Origin: Aestuariibius sp. HNIBRBA575
GTDB taxonomy: Bacteria > Pseudomonadota > Alphaproteobacteria > Rhodobacterales > Rhodobacteraceae
Reading direction: 5' to 3'
Assembly: GCF_040932005.1 (NCBI RefSeq)
Contig: NZ_CP162414.1
Coordinates: 647,501 to 711,500, forward strand
Length of the DNA stretch: 64,000 nt
A program made the position numbers and the translations under genes. The notes beneath the pieces are model-generated. The model did not search any database, was not told where the DNA came from, and saw nothing but the letters and a program-made list of their open reading frames with translations. Positions 1 to 9,169 of this stretch are shown here, piece by piece; the first letter of the stretch is position 1, and each line of letters starts with the position of its first letter.

Positions 1-1
1 A

Positions 2-586
2 ACCGCAGGAATTGGGTTTGTGATTTCGATGAATCCCGGGGCCTTGGCGGGGGCGCCTCATAGCTGGATCGCCACCGTTTACGCACAAGAGGACGCAGAA
101 GCCGCGATTTTGCGGGATCTAGCGCAGGCCTATCCCAATATCACGGCCATCCGTGTACGGGATGGCATTGACCGCGTGGTAGAAGTCCTGAGCGGGATCG
201 CAACAGCGACGCGCTACGGAGCAGGCGCAACATTGCTGACCGGATTTCTGGTGCTGATGGGGGCGGCTGCGGCGGGTGAACGGGCGCGTACCTATGAAAG
301 CGCGGTGCTGAAAACCTTGGGCGCATCACGCGCACGCATTTTGGGCAGCTTTGCATTGCGTGCCGCGTTGCTTGGGGCGGCGGCCGGGATTGTGTCGCTG
401 TTTGCCGGGATATTGGGGGGCTGGGCCGTCAGCAAGTTTGTGATGGAGAGTGATTTTACCATCATCTGGGGGTCCGCATTGGCCATTGTCGTCGGCGGCA
501 TTGTGGCGACATTGTTGGCGGGTTTGTTGTTTGCACTGCGCCCCTTGGCGGCACGGCCTGCGCAAATTTTGCGCGCCCGCGAATAA
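2..586 (+). CDS. ABC transporter permease, FtsX-like family (C-terminal part only)
   Basis: The reading frame is open to the left edge, so the gene begins outside the window and about 194 C-terminal residues are visible. A periplasmic segment is followed by hydrophobic stretches (LLTGFLVLMGAAAAG, then GAAAGIVSLFAGILGGW, then IVVGGIVATLLAGLLF). Between the first two lies the cytoplasmic loop YESAVLKTLGASRARILGSF, which is the typical FtsX coupling loop that contacts the ATPase. It ends in LRPLAARPAQILRARE, a usual terminus for YbbP-type permeases of the LolE/FtsX superfamily. Homologues normally sit beside a YbbA-type ATPase and an esterase, which would lie to the left. The exact substrate cannot be read from this piece. 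A GTG at 20 is an internal codon rather than a credible start. Confidence 0.85.
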   Translation, partial: TAGIGFVISMNPGALAGAPHSWIATVYAQEDAEAAILRDLAQAYPNITAIRVRDGIDRVVEVLSGIATATRYGAGATLLTGFLVLMGAAAAGERARTYESAVLKTLGASRARILGSFALRAALLGAAAGIVSLFAGILGGWAVSKFVMESDFTIIWGSALAIVVGGIVATLLAGLLFALRPLAARPAQILRARE

Positions 587-604
587 TCTGCAGGCGCATG
601 TGCC

Positions 605-1210
605 TTAGCGTGCTGAAATGCTGGCGACGGGGTAATCTGATCGTGCCCCGTCATTGTCTTCAAACCATGACAGATAGGCGAACCCCAGTTCTGGCAACAA
701 AACAAGCCCGTCGACCAATTGTTCGGCCCCGTCATAATGCACCATGATATCAATGGCTTCGTAGCTGCAGTCGCCGATGATCTGGGTGCGTGGACCGCCC
801 ATCGCAAAGGTTTGTGTTTCCGGGGATGTGCCATCCGCATCGGTGAGGGTCACGTCCGCCTGCCATCTGGCGCCAGCTTGGGGGATTGGCATTTGCGCGA
901 TGGACATCGGAAAGGCCGTGGTCAAACGCGAGCCAAAATCAGGCTGACCATCAATGATGTCCTGTGACACCAGCAAATAGACCCCATAGGCCAGATCCAA
1001 CTGATATTGATCATCGCCGGGATTGCCGCCAACCGCCCGCACCAGCCCTTCTTTCATGCTGGTATACACTTCTTGGGTGCCATCGGTGAAATTCAACTGA
1101 ATGCCGCGTTGCAAATCAGAGGCAATCGGGCAAGCCACCGCCATCCCCCCGATCAAGGTGCAAGCGGCGACAGCTGTGGCGAAAACGAAAGGCGTGTTAG
1201 AAAAGGTCAT
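605..1210 (-). CDS. secreted hypothetical protein
   Basis: This 201-residue protein starts at an ATG followed by a signal peptide (MTFSNTPFVFATAVAACTL, ending near AVA-CP), so it should be exported. A much longer frame runs upstream to 1477, but that part is Arg-rich, crosses a terminator for the next gene and lacks a signal peptide, so the ATG at 1210 was chosen. The mature part is mixed alpha/beta with few cysteines (CPIASDL near the start and GDCSYEA in the middle). I do not recognise the family. It is separated from the beta-helix gene upstream by that gene's own terminator and is probably transcribed on its own. Confidence 0.65.
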   Translation of the reverse strand: MTFSNTPFVFATAVAACTLIGGMAVACPIASDLQRGIQLNFTDGTQEVYTSMKEGLVRAVGGNPGDDQYQLDLAYGVYLLVSQDIIDGQPDFGSRLTTAFPMSIAQMPIPQAGARWQADVTLTDADGTSPETQTFAMGGPRTQIIGDCSYEAIDIMVHYDGAEQLVDGLVLLPELGFAYLSWFEDNDGARSDYPVASISAR

Positions 1211-1334
1211 GGGATACCCAATTGAAAATTCAGCGATACCGAAGGCAATGTCACATCGGCTTAGCCAAGCTTCGTCTTTTGGGGGCCAATGCGTCAAGTC
1301 CGGTCTGTCAGACCTTGACGATATGATCGGACGT

Positions 1335-1360
1335 AAAAAAGGGCGCCAAACAGGCGCCCC
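1335..1360 (-). terminator. Rho-independent terminator of the beta-helix gene
   Basis: On the minus strand the arms GGGCGCC (1353-1359) and GGCGCCC (1341-1347) form a 7-bp stem with a 5-nt loop and run directly into six T residues (1335-1340). It lies 9 bp past the stop of the gene at 1369-3657. Confidence 0.85.
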
Positions 1361-1368
1361 AATGTCGA

Positions 1369-3657
1369 TTATAAAGGATTGTCCATGCGCAGACGACAGC
1401 GGATAGAGCCACGCGTGGGTTCGCGCCAAACGACACGCACTTCGCGTTTGTCGGCGCCATATTCCGTGTCGAACCACGGCGCATCATAAATCGTGGTGCT
1501 GCCTGAATTACGCAATTGTCCGTTTGCGCTATAGCTTTCGACGGTGCGTGCAAACCCTCGGAAAGGCAGTTTGGTATCCGTGTCGATGATCCAGGTCTGT
1601 GACGCTGTCGATTCCGTCGCGGTAATAATGCGTGGATTTTCAATAGGTTCGTTGATCGCGTTGAACACATTTCCGGTAAAGGTGATGTTGCGCATGCTGT
1701 TATATTTCAGATCCGCAAATGTCGTGTCCACATGTTCGATCCGGTCAATATTCCCGTTCAAAGTCCGAAACACGTTCCCGGTGACGGACAACCCGTTGAT
1801 GAAATGGTCGCTGCCATGTGGTTTGACCACAATCCAGTTGAACCACCGCGCGACATCATTGGCTGTGAATGTGTTGCCAGTGATGGTTAGACCGCCAAAC
1901 GAAAAGTCAGACCCCTGATCAGGTGTCGCATCATATTCATTGGTCCATTCGATAAAATTGTTATCGATGTAATTCCCGGTCACGATGGATTTCACATTCG
2001 AAGTGGCAAAAACCAGACCGCCCAGACGGACTCCGTCTGTTTCCTCGTCCCCTTGGAACCAGTGATTGCCCACAATCGTCGAACCAGAGCCGCCAACAAC
2101 AACAAAGTGGCGGAAATAGGTGCCACGGTTGTCGCGGACCTTTAGGTCATTTGCGTTGGTGTTGATCGCAATTGTTGTGCGGTCCTGAACGCGCACCGTG
2201 CTTTCGCTTGATTGGATGTTGCACCGGTCAATCATCAGACCCTGACACCCGGAGCCATGCGATGTGATGGCCCGATCCGACGGTTTGGTAAAGAAACAAT
2301 CGCGGACATGAAATGCCGTGCCAGAATTTGCCAGAATCACACCGCTGGCCATGTTGTTACACTGGAACTCAATGTCAGACAGGATGAACAGGCTGATCTT
2401 GGTGAATCCTGAAAAATCCAGCAGGTACTTAAACCGGGTAAAGGTAAAGACTTGGGTGCCTTCTGCGTCAAACAAAGGTTGGCTCAACGTGATCGTCTGC
2501 GCGGCTTCGTTTTTGGCGCGTACGTAAATTTCGCGCCCCACACCATTGCCCGTGATCAAACTACCGACCGGAATATTGGCCACACCTGTCACATTCGTCA
2601 GCGTCAATGGCGTGGACGTGGAATAGGTCCCTTGTGATGCAAACACATCCGGGTCCCAGGCCGGGCCAGAAATCGGCGCAAGCTGGCCATTGCGAATGAC
2701 ACGGCGTGACGCAAAAGAAGTTTTTGTGCCTTCTGCCGCTTGCAAATCCAGCGGTTCGGTCAGGCCAATGCGGCGCCCCCCCAAGTCAAGCGATTCATGA
2801 TCCGAATAATTCAACAACGCCTGAAACGACTTTTTCAGCGCCAGCTCTTCGTTGGCAAACGCATCCAAATAGGTCTGATAGTCAAAATTACGCTGCAAGA
2901 TCAGGTATCTGTCCGCAGGCATTGTAATCGTGCCTTCGAATTTGACCTCATTTTGAAAGGTCACGTTATTGGCCAAATGATAGACGCCTTCGGAAATCAG
3001 GACTTTGCGACCACCGGCCGCTGCATCTGCGGCTTCGAATGCCGCTGAATCATTGGTAACCCCATCCCCAATCGCGCCATAGTCGCGCACGTCCACAACA
3101 CCCATCATGTCGCGGATAAACACATTGGTCACATCTTCGATTTGGATGTCATCGATGCGAATAACGCCGCCATTTGATCCTGTTAGATCCAGACCAATAT
3201 GGCCGTAGATCGCCCCGTTCCAGATCATATCCACACCGGTGCGATCCCCTGTGCCGATAATGGCCGAAATTTCAACAACTTCGCCATAGGTCGTCAATTG
3301 GGTCGACGGGCCTGTTTCACTATCGACAGTGGCATGACCACCACCGCTTTGACCGGCCCAACCGGCGATACGCACAGCGGGGAATGCCCCGGCAACCGCT
3401 TTGACGCGCGCTGTGACACGCAAATAGCACCCCGGCAAAATCGGCGTTTCACCCATATAGCGGACCTTGGTGACCGATTGGGTTTTCACCACTTCCAGAC
3501 ATCCCGCGAAATTGGCATCAGCAGGCACAAAGGCCCCATTGCCAGACCCGTCATAGGTGTCTGAGCCCGGTGTGCCATTCTGGCTTGACCAAACGTCCAG
3601 ACCGCCAGAAAACGCTGGCGGCATAAAGACCAGCCCGTCAGTAATCGCCTTGTTCAT
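1369..3657 (-). CDS. right-handed beta-helix (GH28-related / pectate-lyase-superfamily) protein
   Basis: The 762-residue protein has an N-terminal beta-sandwich-like region (about 1-190). This is followed by the hallmark VVDVRDYGAIGDGVTNDSAAF of the pectate lyase superfamily beta-helix domain, then many short repeats of the type ITGNTF, VTGNVF, FTGNVF and IVGNHW that form successive coils of a parallel beta-helix. The start MNKAITDGLVF at 3657 was preferred over an upstream ATG at 3714 because AAGGGGAT lies just before it. No signal peptide is seen. Such proteins bind or cleave polysaccharides, or serve as phage-tail-like or surface fibres. No catalytic Asp cluster can be assigned with confidence, so the enzymatic role is open. 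The gene stands alone with its own terminator. Confidence 0.75.
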   Translation of the reverse strand: MNKAITDGLVFMPPAFSGGLDVWSSQNGTPGSDTYDGSGNGAFVPADANFAGCLEVVKTQSVTKVRYMGETPILPGCYLRVTARVKAVAGAFPAVRIAGWAGQSGGGHATVDSETGPSTQLTTYGEVVEISAIIGTGDRTGVDMIWNGAIYGHIGLDLTGSNGGVIRIDDIQIEDVTNVFIRDMMGVVDVRDYGAIGDGVTNDSAAFEAADAAAGGRKVLISEGVYHLANNVTFQNEVKFEGTITMPADRYLILQRNFDYQTYLDAFANEELALKKSFQALLNYSDHESLDLGGRRIGLTEPLDLQAAEGTKTSFASRRVIRNGQLAPISGPAWDPDVFASQGTYSTSTPLTLTNVTGVANIPVGSLITGNGVGREIYVRAKNEAAQTITLSQPLFDAEGTQVFTFTRFKYLLDFSGFTKISLFILSDIEFQCNNMASGVILANSGTAFHVRDCFFTKPSDRAITSHGSGCQGLMIDRCNIQSSESTVRVQDRTTIAINTNANDLKVRDNRGTYFRHFVVVGGSGSTIVGNHWFQGDEETDGVRLGGLVFATSNVKSIVTGNYIDNNFIEWTNEYDATPDQGSDFSFGGLTITGNTFTANDVARWFNWIVVKPHGSDHFINGLSVTGNVFRTLNGNIDRIEHVDTTFADLKYNSMRNITFTGNVFNAINEPIENPRIITATESTASQTWIIDTDTKLPFRGFARTVESYSANGQLRNSGSTTIYDAPWFDTEYGADKREVRVVWREPTRGSIRCRLRMDNPL

Positions 3658-3872
3658 AATATCCCCTTTCACGGGGTGGAATGGTGGAGCTTGGCCCCAC
3701 GCCTTGCCCATCACACCATACCACCCGTCAGATCCTTGACCGTAAAACCGGGCACAGGGTCCGGCTCGGGCGGAAGAGATACCAACAAGCTGTAAAGAGG
3801 GGCTGATCCCACCGTGACGGTGGGGGGCGCAAAGATTGCGATCAGGTTAATGACGCAGAACATTGAGCCGCG

Positions 3873-3911
3873 AAAAACAAAAGCCCCGTATGGATTTCTC
3901 CGCACGGGGCT
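3873..3911 (-). terminator. Rho-independent terminator of lysK
   Basis: On the minus strand AGCCCCGT (3904-3911) and ACGGGGCT (3882-3889) form an 8-bp stem with a 14-nt loop, followed by the T-rich run TTTGTTTTT (3873-3881). It lies 25 bp past the lysK stop. Confidence 0.8.
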
Positions 3912-3935
3912 GGTCGTTTGGGATGATATGCGGGA

Positions 3936-5510
3936 TCAGATCAGATCGCCGTTCAGGCCCTGTTCAATCAACGCGATGGATTCGTCGATCCCATAAAGGG
4001 CGATGAAACCGCCAAATCGCGGCCCTTGAGACGCGCCCAGCAGCACTTCATAGAGCGCCTTAAACCAGTCGCGCATCGGATCAAACCGTTCACGACCCAC
4101 AGAAAACACAACCGATTGCAGCTCATCCCCGTCAATCGGCCCATCATAGGCTTTCAACTTGTCGCGCAATTCCTCAAGGGCTTCGCGTTCCAGATCCGTC
4201 GGCGCGCGATACACTTTCTTGGGTTTCACAAAATCATTGTAATACCGCACGGCAAACCCAGCCGCCGCATCCAGATCAGGGTGGGTTTCGGCGCTGGCCT
4301 CTGGTGCATACCGCTGAATAAAGCCCCAAAGCTGTTCTTTCTCTTCGGCCATGGCGACGCTGGCCAGGTTCAACAGCATCGAAAATGGCACAATCATGTT
4401 GGATGCTGGCACGTTGTGACCGTGAATGTGAAACACCGGATTGGCCAACCGTTTGGTCGCGTCCTGATCCGCATAGGCGCGCAACTGCTGGTGATATTCG
4501 TCCACCGCTTTGGGGATCACATCAAAATGCAACCGTTTGGCGGTTTTTGGCTTTTGATACATGAAATACGACAGCGATTCCGCGCTGGCATAGGTCAGCC
4601 ATTCATCAATGCTGATCCCGTTGCCAGATGATTTCGAAATCTTCTGCCCGCCTTCGTCCAGAAACAGCTCATAGACAAAATGTTCGGGGGCTTTCTGACC
4701 CAAAATTGTGCAGATCCGATCGTAGATATGCGTGTTGGTCGAATGATCTTTGCCATACATTTCAAAGTCGACTTCCAGCGCCGCCCAACGCGCACCAAAA
4801 TCCGGCTTCCATTGCAGTTTCACATTGCCACCCGTGACGGGCAGGGTCCATTCGCGACCTTCTTCGTCGTCAAATGTCACCGTGTGATTGACCGGATCGA
4901 CCGATTTCATCGGCACATACAGAACCCGCCCGGTTTCCGGGTGGATCGGTAGGAAAATCGAATAGGTCGCCGCACGTTCTTCGCGCAGGGATTTCAGCAT
5001 CACTTTCATGATGTCATCGTATTTTTCAACACAGCGTTTCAGCACATCGTCGAATTGGCCAGAGCGGTAGAATTCGGTGGAAGAATAAAAATCATATTCA
5101 AACCCGAACGTATCCAAAAACCGGCACAGCATTGCATTGTTATGCGCGCCAAAACTGTCATGGGTGCCAAATGGATCGGGCACGGATGTCAGTGGCATTT
5201 GCAAATGATCGTTCAACATATCCTGCTGAGGCAATTTGCCCGGCACTTTGCGCATGCCGTCCAGATCGTCAGAAAAAGAAATCAGACGGGTCGGAATATC
5301 GCTGATCACCTCAAAGGCGCGGCGGATCATTGTGGTGCGCAGCACCTCGCCAAAGGTGCCGATATGAGGCAGTCCAGACGGGCCATACCCCGTTTCAAAC
5401 AACACATATCCCTTTTCTGGCGGCGTCTTCTCAAAGCGTTTGAGCAGGCGGCGCGCCTCTTCAAAGGGCCATGCTTTGGAGCTCATCGCAGCGTCGCGCA
5501 GATCAGACAT
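3936..5510 (-). CDS. lysK: lysyl-tRNA synthetase, class I
   Basis: This cytoplasmic enzyme charges tRNA-Lys. It is the class I (archaeal-type) enzyme used by many alphaproteobacteria instead of the class II LysS. The 524-residue product shows the HIGH signature as PHIGTF (residues 48-53) and the KMSKS signature as KISKS (290-294), in the usual spacing, followed by the alpha-helical anticodon-binding cage. Length and ends match the family. The start MSDLRDAA lies after the purine-rich AGGAAGAT. The gene has its own terminator at 3873-3911 and is divergent from the TerB-like gene at 5634. Confidence 0.96.
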   Translation of the reverse strand: MSDLRDAAMSSKAWPFEEARRLLKRFEKTPPEKGYVLFETGYGPSGLPHIGTFGEVLRTTMIRRAFEVISDIPTRLISFSDDLDGMRKVPGKLPQQDMLNDHLQMPLTSVPDPFGTHDSFGAHNNAMLCRFLDTFGFEYDFYSSTEFYRSGQFDDVLKRCVEKYDDIMKVMLKSLREERAATYSIFLPIHPETGRVLYVPMKSVDPVNHTVTFDDEEGREWTLPVTGGNVKLQWKPDFGARWAALEVDFEMYGKDHSTNTHIYDRICTILGQKAPEHFVYELFLDEGGQKISKSSGNGISIDEWLTYASAESLSYFMYQKPKTAKRLHFDVIPKAVDEYHQQLRAYADQDATKRLANPVFHIHGHNVPASNMIVPFSMLLNLASVAMAEEKEQLWGFIQRYAPEASAETHPDLDAAAGFAVRYYNDFVKPKKVYRAPTDLEREALEELRDKLKAYDGPIDGDELQSVVFSVGRERFDPMRDWFKALYEVLLGASQGPRFGGFIALYGIDESIALIEQGLNGDLI

Positions 5511-5633
5511 ATCTTCCTCATTTCGACTTTTTCGACCGTTCCCAATGAACAGACCGCGCGACTACCTATTGCGACGACGCGTCCACGTCAATAAATGTTG
5601 GGGGAACACGCCCTAAAAGCAATGAGGTAATCC

Positions 5634-6053
5634 ATGTCCGAAACGCCCCTTTTCTCTGCTCAGGACAGCCTTTGCGCCCTGATGATCGCCGTATCTGCGG
5701 CTGATGCGAATATCCGCACGTCTGAGTTGGTGAAAATCACCAATGCGATCAACATGTTGCCAGTTTTTGGTGATTATGACGAAACCAAACTGACCAATGT
5801 GTCCCAATCGGTGTTTGACCTGCTGGAACAAGAGGACGGATTGGACGCGCTGTTTGGTTTGATCCGGGACGCGTTGCCCGAACGTCTGTTTGAAACGGCT
5901 TATGCACTGTCTTGTGATGTGGCGGCTGCCGATGGGTCGATTGCAGATTCTGAGGGTCGGATGCTCGAAGAAATCCGCTATGAGCTGAATATTGATCGCC
6001 TGCACGCCGCCGCCATTGAACGCGGGGCGCGCGCGCGTCACATGACGCTTTAA
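5634..6053 (+). CDS. TerB-like (tellurite resistance TerB family) protein
   Basis: The 139-residue all-helical protein has the TerB repeat pattern of two helical halves, each with an acidic DAN/DGS loop (AADANIRTSELVKI near residue 25 and AADGSIADSEGRML near 100). TerB-fold proteins bind divalent metal near the membrane. Standalone versions such as this are common in Rhodobacterales, and their role is not settled. An AATGAGGTAA stretch just before the ATG may serve as ribosome binding site. Its last 4 bp overlap the 3' end of dacB on the other strand, so the two genes converge without a spacer. Confidence 0.8.
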   Translation: MSETPLFSAQDSLCALMIAVSAADANIRTSELVKITNAINMLPVFGDYDETKLTNVSQSVFDLLEQEDGLDALFGLIRDALPERLFETAYALSCDVAAADGSIADSEGRMLEEIRYELNIDRLHAAAIERGARARHMTL

Positions 6054-7588
6054 TCGGTCACCGCAACCTGTGCGACCACCTGCGCGGGGGCATAGATTTG
6101 CCCCCAGCGCTGCAACAGACGCTGCTGCAACCGTTTGGCGCGTGTATTATATGTGCGCGCGCCGTGGGGCATTTCATCTGGGCTGGCTTTGCCGATTTCC
6201 CGTTGTTCCAGATCGCCGCTGATGATCGCAAATGCCAAATGATCGCCACCTGACACCTGAACATATCCTGCCAATGCGGATACAAAATTAAGCGTGCCGG
6301 TTTTGGCGCGCACATCCGCCGGGTGATCCCGCAACACATTGCCTTCTGCGTCGCGTAGCGCGATATGTTTCAAAATCGGGTGCAGCGCGTCGAAACTGCC
6401 CTCAGAGGTCAGGATTTTGATCATTTGGTCCGCGTTGATCCGGGTCAGGTCACCCAATCCGGAATGATCGACAAAAGAGGCATTTACACCAAAGGTCTGA
6501 TTGATCCACTGGGTCATTTGCTGGGCGGACCCCTGTAGATCAGTCGGAACAGTCCCGCTGCGCCGCTTAGACGCTGCCAGCCCGACGATCTCAGCGGTGA
6601 GATTGGTCGAATATTTCAACATATCCCGCAGGATGTCTTGTAGGGGGGCGCTGTTGTGCAAGGCCAGTTCGGTGCCCGACGGGGTTTGCGTCATGCGCTG
6701 TGCCTGCGGCAATGTCACGCCCTGTGCACGGGCCAAGGTCCGAAACACATCCCCCGCATACAGCGCGGGTTTGCGCACCGGCAACCAGCGTGATCCGCGA
6801 TCCCCCAGAGCCCCCCGTGCGACGCTCCAATTGTCGGTGTTTTCCGCGCTTTCATAGGCATAGATCGGGCGGCTACGATCGGCGACGCGCATCCGCGCGA
6901 TTGTGACATCGGGGCGGTACAACTCCGTGCGCGCATCCATCGACACCCGATAGGACCCACCCGCGCGCGCCCATTCAAAATGCACGCGGTTGAAATTCAA
7001 ATTCAGCCCGGAAAGGGCAGGATTATATCCCAGATGATCCAGCTGACCGGGATCAATTTCTTCTTCGTAGGGTAGGGCGTTTCCATAGACCTTGAACCCG
7101 CCTGTCACCCCCAGAATACCGGCGGATTTCAGCGCCGCCGCCAGATCGGCCAAATGGTCGGTCGTCAAAACAGGATCGCCGCCACCCGCCAAGATCAGAT
7201 CACCCTGAATGATCCCATCGCGGATCGGACCGGTGGCCAATATCCGGGTGGAAAACCGATAATTGGCCCCCAACGCATCCAACGCATAAAGCGCGGTCAC
7301 AGATTTGGTCACCGAAGCAGGGGGCAAAAACACATCGCCCTGATGGGATTCCAGCATTTGCCCGGATCGCATATTTGCAATCGCCACCGACATATCCCCC
7401 CCCAATCCGGAATTTTCCAGAATGTCCTGCAGCGAAGTGCGCGCTTGTGGGCGAATCCGGCTTAGGCCCAGATCGCGGGCGCGTTCACGTGGGCGCAGCG
7501 ATCGCGCTGGCGCATCAGCAAACGTCGCCGTGGCAACAGCGGATAAAGCACCGGTTAACAGCGCGCGGCGGGTAAGGGTCACAGACAT
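6050..7588 (-). CDS. dacB: D-alanyl-D-alanine carboxypeptidase/endopeptidase, PBP4 type (peptidase S13)
   Basis: This periplasmic penicillin-binding protein trims or cuts peptidoglycan cross-links. The N-terminus (RRALLTGALSAVATATFADA) is a signal peptide. The three active-site motifs are present: SVTK (SxxK, residues 92-95), STN (SxN, 327-329) and KTG (429-431), in the order and spacing of the S13 family. At 512 residues it has the usual length, including the inserted domain between the first two motifs. The preceding gene overlaps its first 74 bp in another frame, and no strong Shine-Dalgarno precedes the ATG, so translation may be coupled to the HugZ-like gene upstream. Confidence 0.93.
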   Translation of the reverse strand: MSVTLTRRALLTGALSAVATATFADAPARSLRPRERARDLGLSRIRPQARTSLQDILENSGLGGDMSVAIANMRSGQMLESHQGDVFLPPASVTKSVTALYALDALGANYRFSTRILATGPIRDGIIQGDLILAGGGDPVLTTDHLADLAAALKSAGILGVTGGFKVYGNALPYEEEIDPGQLDHLGYNPALSGLNLNFNRVHFEWARAGGSYRVSMDARTELYRPDVTIARMRVADRSRPIYAYESAENTDNWSVARGALGDRGSRWLPVRKPALYAGDVFRTLARAQGVTLPQAQRMTQTPSGTELALHNSAPLQDILRDMLKYSTNLTAEIVGLAASKRRSGTVPTDLQGSAQQMTQWINQTFGVNASFVDHSGLGDLTRINADQMIKILTSEGSFDALHPILKHIALRDAEGNVLRDHPADVRAKTGTLNFVSALAGYVQVSGGDHLAFAIISGDLEQREIGKASPDEMPHGARTYNTRAKRLQQRLLQRWGQIYAPAQVVAQVAVTD

Positions 7589-8147
7589 GCGCGGACATTA
7601 GACCGACCATCACATGGGCTGCAACGGCGCTTACGGGAAATTGATAAAACTCTGGTGTTGGATACGGGTTTAAGCGGGCGGATGTCAGGGCCATGTCCTG
7701 AGGCGTCAGATGGAACGCTTTGCCAAATCCGCCGTTTAGAAATCCCTGCCCCACATCCAACCGATAAAAGTCAAAATCCGTGAAATCCACATAAAGCGCC
7801 GCCTTGGGATGGGTTTGCAACCAGGCGTCCCTTTGGCCGGTTTTGGGGGTGAGGATGGCGCGGCATTGCAGTGTCAGACGGGGATGGGTCAACGGATCCC
7901 CCTTTGGTCCCGGCTCTCCGATTAACAGGGAACAGGCGGGATCGGCCTTGATGGCTTGGGTATGTAGCGACAGGTCCGAGATCAGGATATGCAGGCCCGT
8001 CGGGGTCAATCCGACCGCAATTCGGGTCACCATTGGGGCTTTGGTCACCGGATCAAGGGTGGCGATCGCCCCAAACCGGGCTTGGCCAATCAAATCACGG
8101 GCCAACTGTCTGGCGGATTCTTCGGTGGGGCGGATCGGGGATGTCAT
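7515..8147 (-). CDS. HugZ-like / pyridoxamine-phosphate-oxidase-fold (split barrel) protein with C-terminal extension
   Basis: Residues 1-150 match the split-barrel flavin/heme-binding fold seen in heme utilisation protein HugZ: ARFGAIATLDPVTKAPMVTRIAV, then LISDLSLHTQAIKADPACSLLIGEPGPKGDPLTHPRLTL, then LNGGFGKAFHLTP. The family usually ends shortly after the last motif. Here the frame continues for about 58 residues of low-complexity, Cys/Pro/His-containing sequence and ends 74 bp inside dacB in a different frame. The extension may reflect loss of the original stop codon. A role in heme or flavin binding is inferred from the family. Confidence 0.8.
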   Translation of the reverse strand: MTSPIRPTEESARQLARDLIGQARFGAIATLDPVTKAPMVTRIAVGLTPTGLHILISDLSLHTQAIKADPACSLLIGEPGPKGDPLTHPRLTLQCRAILTPKTGQRDAWLQTHPKAALYVDFTDFDFYRLDVGQGFLNGGFGKAFHLTPQDMALTSARLNPYPTPEFYQFPVSAVAAHVMVGLMSAHVCDPYPPRAVNRCFIRCCHGDVC

Positions 8148-8243
8148 GGCATCAACCTACGGCTTTGCTGACACAGATCAAGGCGCCGAAGCTACAACCG
8201 GGGCACTGTCCTGCCAATTCCTCAGCCTGAAAGGAGGCCTGAT

Positions 8244-8651
8244 ATGTACAAAAACATCCTCGTCCCCGTCGCCTTTGACGACACGCATGATAATTCCAGC
8301 GCCCTGAATGCCGCGCGTGCATTGGTCGATGAAGGGGGCACCATCACCCTGCTGCACGTCATGGACGCCGTACCGACCTACGCCGTGTCCTATTTGCCCG
8401 CTGGGTATCGCACCACGGCGCGTGATGGGATCATCAGCGAATTAAACGCCACCGCCGACAGTGTTCCGGGTGGCAAAAGTGACGTCATCGAAGGTCATCC
8501 CGGCACATCCATCGTGGAATATGCCAATGAAAAAGGGGCAGACCTGATTGTTGTGGCATCTCACCGTCCGGGCTTTTCGGATTATTTCCTAGGGTCCACC
8601 GCCGCCCGTGTGGTGCGGCACGCCCAATGCGCAGTGCATGTCACCCGCTAA
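8244..8651 (+). CDS. universal stress protein, UspA family
   Basis: The 135-residue single-domain protein starts MYKNILVPVAFDDTHDNS, the usual UspA beginning. It ends with the ATP-binding signature DLIVVASHRPGFSDYFLGSTAARVVRHA, which fits the G-2x-G-9x-G(S/T) pattern approximately. A strong ribosome binding site (AAAGGAGG) precedes the ATG. Such proteins are induced by starvation, oxidative or envelope stress; the client process is unknown. An ABM-domain gene follows 64 bp downstream in the same direction. Confidence 0.92.
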   Translation: MYKNILVPVAFDDTHDNSSALNAARALVDEGGTITLLHVMDAVPTYAVSYLPAGYRTTARDGIISELNATADSVPGGKSDVIEGHPGTSIVEYANEKGADLIVVASHRPGFSDYFLGSTAARVVRHAQCAVHVTR

Positions 8652-8715
8652 GGTTTCGATCTAACCCCTTCACGGGGGCGACTTTTCTTGGCAAGCTGGG
8701 GCAAAGGAGGATCCA

Positions 8716-9045
8716 ATGCCCCAGATCACAGTCAACGCCCCCGGTGCAAAACCGGTGCAAACCGTCCTGACCACGTTTGATACCACCCCCGGCATGTGCC
8801 AGGACCTGCTCGAAGCGCTGCAAGCGGCCTATGCCGACTGCATTTCCAAACAACACGGGTTTATTGCGGCAGGGTTGCACGTCAATGATGCCCAAACCCG
8901 CATCGCAAATTATTCCCAATGGCAACGCCGCGAGGATTTTCAAGCGATGCTGCGCACCCCCGAAATGCGGGATCGCAATCGCAAAATCAACGAATTGTGC
9001 AAAAGCTTTGAACCCGTCATGTACGACGTCGCCGAGGTATTTTAG
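8716..9045 (+). CDS. antibiotic biosynthesis monooxygenase (ABM) domain protein
   Basis: The 109-residue ferredoxin-like (dimeric alpha-beta barrel) protein shows the ABM pattern: an early strand (VQTVLTTFDTTPG), a helix (LLEALQAAYADCI), the core GFIAAGLHVNDAQTRIANYSQWQRREDFQAML, and a final strand. Family members act on quinone- or polyketide-like substrates or bind heme, and the present substrate is unknown. The start is set by the ribosome binding site AAAGGAGG. A 25-residue lipoprotein frame begins directly after its stop codon. Confidence 0.85.
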   Translation: MPQITVNAPGAKPVQTVLTTFDTTPGMCQDLLEALQAAYADCISKQHGFIAAGLHVNDAQTRIANYSQWQRREDFQAMLRTPEMRDRNRKINELCKSFEPVMYDVAEVF

Positions 9046-9123
9046 ATGCGCCTAGCCCTCGCGACACTTGCACTCATAGCCCTCGCAAATTGCGGTGGCG
9101 TGCCGTTTGTGCCGATTATTTAA
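9046..9123 (+). CDS. very small lipoprotein (25 residues)
   Basis: An ATG directly abuts the TAG of the preceding gene and encodes MRLALATLALIALANCGG, then VPFVPII and a stop. The sequence is a minimal lipoprotein precursor: basic residue, hydrophobic core, and a lipobox-like LANC in which Asn occupies -1, where Ala or Gly is usual. The mature peptide would be only about ten residues. Similar tiny lipoproteins are common in Rhodobacterales and are often missed by gene callers. The function is unknown; translation is probably coupled to the ABM-domain gene. Confidence 0.6.
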   Translation: MRLALATLALIALANCGGVPFVPII

Positions 9124-9169
9124 AGCGTCATCTTCGGATTTAGAAGGATTGTGATCCAGCTTTTTGGGG

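Noticed and set aside
605..1477. N-terminal extension of the secreted protein to position 1477
   Set aside because: The extra 89 residues are Arg/Pro-rich, cross the terminator at 1335-1360, and would bury the obvious signal peptide.
3711..3905. 64-codon minus-strand frame upstream of the beta-helix gene
   Set aside because: Its start lies inside the lysK terminator stem and no ribosome binding site is present; the sequence has no signal peptide or recognisable domain.
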